From Methanomassiliicoccales archaeon (GTDB lineage: Archaea > Thermoplasmatota > Thermoplasmata > Methanomassiliicoccales > UBA472), in contig DUJZ01000177.1 in assembly GCA_013329565.1 (NCBI GenBank), positions 1 through 8,482 on the forward strand: a DNA stretch of 8,482 nucleotides. Direction: 5' to 3'. Both the position numbers and the translations under genes were made by a program. The notes under the pieces are model-generated. The model was not told the origin of the DNA and searched no databases. It saw only the letters and a program-made list of their open reading frames with translations. Shown piece by piece: positions 4,793 through 8,482 of this stretch. Within the stretch, counting starts at the first letter, position 1. Each line of letters opens with the position of its first letter.

Positions 4793-7678
4793 CTACTTCT
4801 TCTTGGTCGGCGGGGCGGCCTTCTTGCCGGACATCACGGGCAGCTTCTTCCTGAACAGGAAGAGGACCACCACGACGATGATCACAGCGAAGATGCCACC
4901 GTACAGCAGATAAGACCTCCAGGCAGCCTCCTCCACGGTCAGGGACTTGGTGGCGGAGTTGTCGGTCATCTTGGAGGCGACCTCGTTGTTGGCGCTGACG
5001 TTCACCTGCAAGGTGTAGTCGCCCTTGGAGTCAAAGGCGTACTTGAACCTCAGCACACCGGTCTCGCCGACCTGAAGCTCGTCGTCCTCAGTGTCGTTGA
5101 CCAGCAGGACGCTCACATCGGTGAGCAGTTTCCTGGTGCCGTCCAAGTTGACCTTGTACAGCTCGCCGTATATGCCCTTGGCCTCGGCGGTGCCCACGTT
5201 GGTCACGTTGACGTAGATGTATCCATCCTCGCCCTCGGTGAACTTGGTGGGATCGAAGGTCACGGCGCCGACCCGGAGGTCCGGACGGGCCGAGGACTCG
5301 ACCTTGAGGCTGTAGGTGGTGTTGGCCACGTTCCCGGCGTTGTCGGTCAGGGTCAGCTTCACGGTGAAGGTCTTGATCTCCGAGTAGCTGTGGGCCGGAG
5401 AGGCCAGGGTGCTGTTGGTTCCGTCGCCGAAGTCCCAGAAGTAGCTGGCTATTCCGCTGGCATCGCTGGACGCCGAGGCGTCGAAGGTCAGGTTCTGGAA
5501 CTCCTTGGCGCTGGTGACCACGGTGCCGTTCAGCTTTACGGAGAACTTCACGGTCGGCGAAACGGTATCCTTCACGGTGACGGTGACCGCCTTGCTGGAG
5601 GTGTGGTTGGCCACGTCGGTGACGTTCAGGTACATGGTGAAGACACCGGCGGTGGTCCAGGTCTTGGTCACGGTCTGGTTCTCGCCCATGAGCACGGTGG
5701 TGGTGTTCCCGTCGCCCCAGACCCACTTGTAGCTGGCGACGAGACCGGCCTCGGTCTCGTTCAGCATGTCGGCGGAGTCGACGCTGTCGAAGGTGTACGC
5801 CTTGTTCTGATCGACGTTCAGGGTCGACCCGAGAACGGTCACGTTCTGCTTGGCGGCCACGGTCGGGTCGACGCCATCCACCTTCACGTCGAAGGACTTG
5901 TAGGCGACCAATCCGGCCTGGTCGGTGACGGTCAGGTTCACGGTGAACATCTCCGCGGCGGCGTAGGTGTGGTTGGCGGTTACGGTGCTCACGGTGGTGC
6001 TGTTGCCGTCGCCGAAGTTCCAGGTGTACTCCAACGGGTTACCGTTGGGGTCGCTGGAGCCAGTGGCGGTGAAGTTCACGGTTTCGTTCTGAGCTACGAT
6101 GTAGTGCAGGAAGGTCGAACCGTTCATCACCTTGTAGGCGTCGACGCCAGTGACGATGGCGGCGGCAGCGATCGGGGCCACGGACTTCTGGACCGTCAGT
6201 GTGGCGGAACCGGCGACGGTGCCGGCGTTGACCACGGCGGTGGTGTAGCCGGACACGGCGATGGTGCTGCTGGTCGTCACATTGCTGACCATCTCGTACT
6301 TGTCGGTGCCGCTGGGGAACGCCAGTTCATACATGTAGCCCATGGCGGAGGTGGCAGCTCTGGTCGTAACCTTGGCCGAGTAGCTTGCCTGTCCGTTGGT
6401 TATGGCTGCGGCGGACTCGTAGTTCGCGACCATTTCCATCTGGAAGGGGGCGGTGCTAGTGACTGCATCAGCCAGCCCGGTGCTGGTAACGGTCGGAGCG
6501 GCGGCCTCGGAGATGAACATCTGTGAGGACACGGTCATCATGTTCTCGGTGGTGACGTCCAGGGGTCCGAAGGTTTCCATCGCGGTCTCGAATGCGGCTA
6601 ATTCAGCGGCATCGACGATCCCGTTACCATTTGAGACGTCGAAGGCCAGATCCAGCTGCATCCTTATGCTGGGCAGGTATGAATAGGCCAGTCCCGGAAC
6701 AGCGTAATCGTAGTCCAGGTCCAGGGTCTTGGTCTGCACCGCGCTGTTCCACTCATCGGCGGCGAAGGCGAAGGAGCTCTTCTCGACCTGCAGGTTCTGG
6801 GCGGCCAGGTTCACGGTCACGGTCGCCGCGGTGGAGACGGTGACGCTGGAGACCTTGCCGAGGGCGTTGTTGGCGTCAACTACCAGGTAGAAATCGCCCG
6901 GGTAGGCGTCGAACTTGAAGTAGTTGGAGCTCAGAACGACCGGGTTCAGGATCTTGGCGTTCGGGGCCGAGAGTGTATCATTCTGATCCACCATGTAGAC
7001 CTTCACGCCGCTGGCGGCCGCTCCGTTAACGGTCACGGTCCCGCTGTATGATACCGAGGCGTTCAAGGAGACGTCCAGGGTCATGTCGGTCAGGGCGGTG
7101 AACGCGACCTCCTGGGTCACGTAGTTGGCCTTGCTGATGACCGCGATCAGGTCTGCGGAACTGACATCCAGTTCCAGAAGCCCGGAGGTGTTGGTGGACC
7201 CGGAGGTCATGGTCTGCAGGTCGCCAAAGTGGTCGTACTTCACGGTCACCAGGGCACCGCTGACGGCGGTGCTTCCGGAGGTCACGTTGAAGGTCAGCGT
7301 GGTGTCCGGGGCGTTCTTCAGGGTCATTTCGAGGATCCCCAGGTAAACGTTGGTGAGACCGTCAAAGCGTATGACCTGTTCATAGGTGTAATCGTAGTGG
7401 CCGGCGGCGGATACCTTCAGACGGTAATATCCGGGAGCGGGTGTGAACTCCAGCAGCCCGGCGCTGTCCGAGGTATCGGCGTAAGCGGTGGCCTTTCGCA
7501 CTTCAGTAAGGGAGGCGGTAGCTCCATTAACCGGGCCATTGTCATCAAATACGTTGATCGATAGAGTGTTCCCGGCGGCGGCGCTGACGTTCGCTGGCAC
7601 TACCGCCAACAGCGGCATGGCCAAGAGCATCAGGACCATCAATCCGGTCGCTAGCTTCCAGGTTTTGTTCGATTGCAT
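4793..7678 (-). CDS. Secreted, membrane-anchored PKD/CARDB multidomain surface protein
   Basis: A 961-residue cell-surface protein of unknown role; Ig-like domains of this kind usually serve adhesion or envelope structure. Residues 1-33 form a signal peptide (basic start, hydrophobic 10-27, likely cut after VSA at 31-33). Three carboxypeptidase-regulatory-like beta domains follow at about 36-118, 122-206 and 207-291. Residues about 295-500 match no family I recognise; they contain DVSNGNGIVDAAEL (347-360), an EF-hand/dockerin-like acidic loop. Three PKD domains lie at about 500-601, 604-703 and 706-794, marked by WNFGDGNSTT (553), WVWGDGNTT (652) and WDFGDGTNST (748). A CARDB-like domain spans about 796-915. 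A transmembrane helix (about 923-942) is followed by a basic cytoplasmic tail ending APPTKKK, giving an outside-facing C-terminal anchor. About 23 N-x-S/T sequons after the signal suggest heavy N-glycosylation; I see no cysteine. The start ATG has GGGAGGG 5 nt upstream. The stop is TAG. Confidence 0.9.
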   Translation of the reverse strand: MQSNKTWKLATGLMVLMLLAMPLLAVVPANVSAAAGNTLSINVFDDNGPVNGATASLTEVRKATAYADTSDSAGLLEFTPAPGYYRLKVSAAGHYDYTYEQVIRFDGLTNVYLGILEMTLKNAPDTTLTFNVTSGSTAVSGALVTVKYDHFGDLQTMTSGSTNTSGLLELDVSSADLIAVISKANYVTQEVAFTALTDMTLDVSLNASVSYSGTVTVNGAAASGVKVYMVDQNDTLSAPNAKILNPVVLSSNYFKFDAYPGDFYLVVDANNALGKVSSVTVSTAATVTVNLAAQNLQVEKSSFAFAADEWNSAVQTKTLDLDYDYAVPGLAYSYLPSIRMQLDLAFDVSNGNGIVDAAELAAFETAMETFGPLDVTTENMMTVSSQMFISEAAAPTVTSTGLADAVTSTAPFQMEMVANYESAAAITNGQASYSAKVTTRAATSAMGYMYELAFPSGTDKYEMVSNVTTSSTIAVSGYTTAVVNAGTVAGSATLTVQKSVAPIAAAAIVTGVDAYKVMNGSTFLHYIVAQNETVNFTATGSSDPNGNPLEYTWNFGDGNSTTVSTVTANHTYAAAEMFTVNLTVTDQAGLVAYKSFDVKVDGVDPTVAAKQNVTVLGSTLNVDQNKAYTFDSVDSADMLNETEAGLVASYKWVWGDGNTTTVLMGENQTVTKTWTTAGVFTMYLNVTDVANHTSSKAVTVTVKDTVSPTVKFSVKLNGTVVTSAKEFQNLTFDASASSDASGIASYFWDFGDGTNSTLASPAHSYSEIKTFTVKLTLTDNAGNVANTTYSLKVESSARPDLRVGAVTFDPTKFTEGEDGYIYVNVTNVGTAEAKGIYGELYKVNLDGTRKLLTDVSVLLVNDTEDDELQVGETGVLRFKYAFDSKGDYTLQVNVSANNEVASKMTDNSATKSLTVEEAAWRSYLLYGGIFAVIIVVVVLFLFRKKLPVMSGKKAAPPTKKK

Positions 7679-7683
7679 TATTT

Positions 7684-7690
7684 CCCTCCC
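7684..7690 (-). promoter_or_regulatory. Shine-Dalgarno site of the PKD protein gene
   Basis: GGGAGGG on the minus strand lies 5 nt before the ATG at 7678. It decides this start, which is also the one giving a proper signal peptide. Confidence 0.7.
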
Positions 7691-7695
7691 TCACG

Positions 7696-7709
7696 ATAGG
7701 CGCACCTAT
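7696..7709 (-). other. Small hairpin in the leader of the PKD protein mRNA
   Basis: On the minus strand ATAGG-TGCG-CCTAT forms a 5-bp stem with a 4-nt loop, 3 nt upstream of the GTGAGGGAGGG stretch that includes the Shine-Dalgarno site. In the RNA the loop would read UGCG. If transcription starts near 7729, the hairpin lies at about +20 to +33 of a 51-nt leader. It may protect the mRNA or affect ribosome access; it is short enough to be chance. Confidence 0.3.
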
Positions 7710-7748
7710 AGTGCCGACTGAGTCTCGGGTTATCTCGGAATAGTGTTG

Positions 7749-7803
7749 CTCTTTATAAATGTTATCCAATCGAAAAATCAATACTGGCCAATGTTATAAA
7801 GAG
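7749..7803. repeat. 10-bp inverted repeat around the PKD protein promoter
   Basis: CTCTTTATAA at 7749-7758 is the exact reverse complement of TTATAAAGAG at 7794-7803, with 35 bp between. One arm overlaps the predicted TATA box. Inside the repeat, ATGTTAT (7759-7765 and 7791-7797) and CCAAT (7766-7770 and 7788-7792) also occur twice in direct orientation. The arrangement could be a pair of regulator sites, two promoters, or AT-rich coincidence. It lies between purP and the surface-protein gene, in a 153-nt spacer with no gene in it. Confidence 0.4.
7752..7759 (-). promoter_or_regulatory. TATA box of the PKD protein gene
   Basis: TTTATAAA on the minus strand (flanked as ACATTTATAAAGAG) is a near-ideal archaeal TATA box. 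Standard spacing puts the start site near 7729, about 50 nt before the ATG. The octamer is palindromic, so orientation is set by the gene downstream of it. A second, weaker TATA-like TTTATAAC at 7800-7793 lies further upstream. Confidence 0.6.
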
Positions 7804-7831
7804 TATAGAAAAGGGGTTTGCGAAGCATCGT

Positions 7832-8482
7832 TCAGGTGACGATCTCCGCCACCCGGTCCTGCTCTATGGCCCTCCGGACCTCCATCGCCAAGCGCCTTCC
7901 AGTACTGACGTTCTGGCGCCACAGGGAATTGGCGTACGGGTGGCCGACGGACATGTGCACGTTCGTCCCGCCGCCGATGCGCGGAGCTACGTCGTAAATG
8001 AAGAACCTGAGGTCCTTGTCCACGCAGGTCTGCAGGCAGAACGGTCCGATCATGCCCGGGGCGAAGTGTTTTTCGGCCGCTTTAACGAACATCTCGGCCA
8101 GCTCGAACGCCCCGTCCAACAGCGACTCGCGCATGGTCGAAGAGTTATGACCGCAGACGGTGTACTCGGGAATGCACTGCTTATCGTTCAACGCAAGCTG
8201 CTGTTCCGCCGGCAGCCTGACGAAACCGTCCAGGGACGACTCGAAGCGCCAGTCGATGCCCAGCAGCTCGATCTTCGATCCCTTTTCCTCCAGCGGGGAG
8301 TAGAAGAAGTCCAGGTTGAACACCGGACCGATGATGTACTCTTCCATGCGAGCGTCGGCCAACGAATCCTCCTCGATGACACCGTCGCGGATGAGCTTCT
8401 TGGCCTTCTCCCAATATTCTTCTGGAGTGGAGGCGGTGAAGAACCCCCGCTCCAGCTTCTTCTGCTTGTGGTGCAGCTTGAC
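7832..8482 (-). CDS. purP: PurP, formate-dependent AICAR ligase (partial, N-terminus beyond the window)
   Basis: PurP (5-formaminoimidazole-4-carboxamide ribonucleotide synthetase) makes FAICAR from AICAR, formate and ATP, the archaeal folate-independent replacement for PurH transformylase in purine synthesis. The fragment is the C-terminal 216 residues of a family normally about 340-380 long, in the ATP-grasp fold. It starts VKLHHKQKKLERGFFTAST. Matching family segments in order are EEYIIGPVFNLDFFYSPL (about 47-64), IELLGIDWRFESSLDGFVRL (71-90), MRESLLDGAFE (118-128), PGMIGPFCLQT (142-152), APRIGGGTNVHMSVGHPY (166-183) and STGRRLAMEVRRAIE (193-207). The frame is open to the right edge, and the first ATG inside the fragment is within conserved sequence, so the true start is off the window. 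The TGA is followed by a 153-nt spacer before the surface-protein gene on the same strand; only a weak T4 stretch follows the stop. Confidence 0.93.
   Translation of the reverse strand, partial: VKLHHKQKKLERGFFTASTPEEYWEKAKKLIRDGVIEEDSLADARMEEYIIGPVFNLDFFYSPLEEKGSKIELLGIDWRFESSLDGFVRLPAEQQLALNDKQCIPEYTVCGHNSSTMRESLLDGAFELAEMFVKAAEKHFAPGMIGPFCLQTCVDKDLRFFIYDVAPRIGGGTNVHMSVGHPYANSLWRQNVSTGRRLAMEVRRAIEQDRVAEIVT

Noticed and set aside
5390..6526. Long plus-strand open frame of 378 codons opposite the PKD protein gene
   Set aside because: It is glycine/valine-rich, lacks any recognisable domain or ribosome site, and is fully antisense to a clear secreted multidomain protein. High-GC repeated Val/Thr codons produce such shadows.
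5200..7300. Many near-repeats such as GGTCACGGT and CACGGTCAC, considered as a tandem repeat or CRISPR-like array
   Set aside because: They vary, have no regular spacing and encode recurrent Val-Thr-Val strands of the beta domains, so they are explained by coding.
8181..8414. Alternative minus-strand frames inside purP at the right end
   Set aside because: Only the frame ending at 7832 carries the PurP motifs, and it stays open to the window edge.

Overview
The window looks like chromosomal DNA of an archaeon with fairly high GC. Four points support this: an archaeal/eukaryotic-type class 1 release factor (NIKS, GGQ, YxCxxxF and a Cys pair repeat), an archaeal-type UMP kinase, the folate-independent purine enzyme PurP, and TATA-box-like promoters with T-rich terminators. 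The large signal-peptide/PKD/CARDB/C-terminal-anchor surface protein, together with an LplA of catalytic-domain length, makes a member of the Thermoplasmatota (for example a Methanomassiliicoccales relative) my best guess. That placement is inference, not proof.

Layout. At the left edge lies the N-terminal 167 codons of a UMP kinase on the minus strand. It is divergent from a plus-strand run of three tightly packed genes: prf1 (aRF1), argS (4 nt later) and a GNAT acetyltransferase whose ATG overlaps the argS stop by 1 nt. The UMP kinase and aRF1 starts share an intergenic region of about 60 bp, with a TATA box placed for prf1 and a small palindrome. The plus-strand run meets the minus-strand lplA-like gene tail to tail, with the two stop codons directly abutting. 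A hairpin plus T-tract that could end the plus-strand transcript lies inside the 3' end of lplA. Upstream of lplA, on the same strand and separated by a 40-nt T-rich spacer, is a 961-residue membrane-anchored surface protein. It has three carboxypeptidase-regulatory-like domains, an unassigned middle with an EF-hand-like loop, three PKD domains, a CARDB-like domain, a transmembrane segment and a lysine-rich tail. Its promoter region (153 nt) holds a TATA box, an inverted repeat, a leader hairpin and a clear Shine-Dalgarno site. At the right edge is the C-terminal 216 residues of PurP, also on the minus strand.

Functionally most of the window is housekeeping: pyrimidine and purine nucleotide synthesis, translation termination and arginine charging. 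The release factor, tRNA synthetase and acetyltransferase are probably one transcript. The surface protein and the lipoyl-ligase-like gene are the less predictable parts. I see no CRISPR array, insertion sequence, tRNA or rRNA gene, and nothing that amounts to a new defence or mobile system. The points most worth checking are the terminator embedded in an antisense gene, the unassigned module of the surface protein, the ligase without its accessory domain, and the small palindromes at the two promoter regions.
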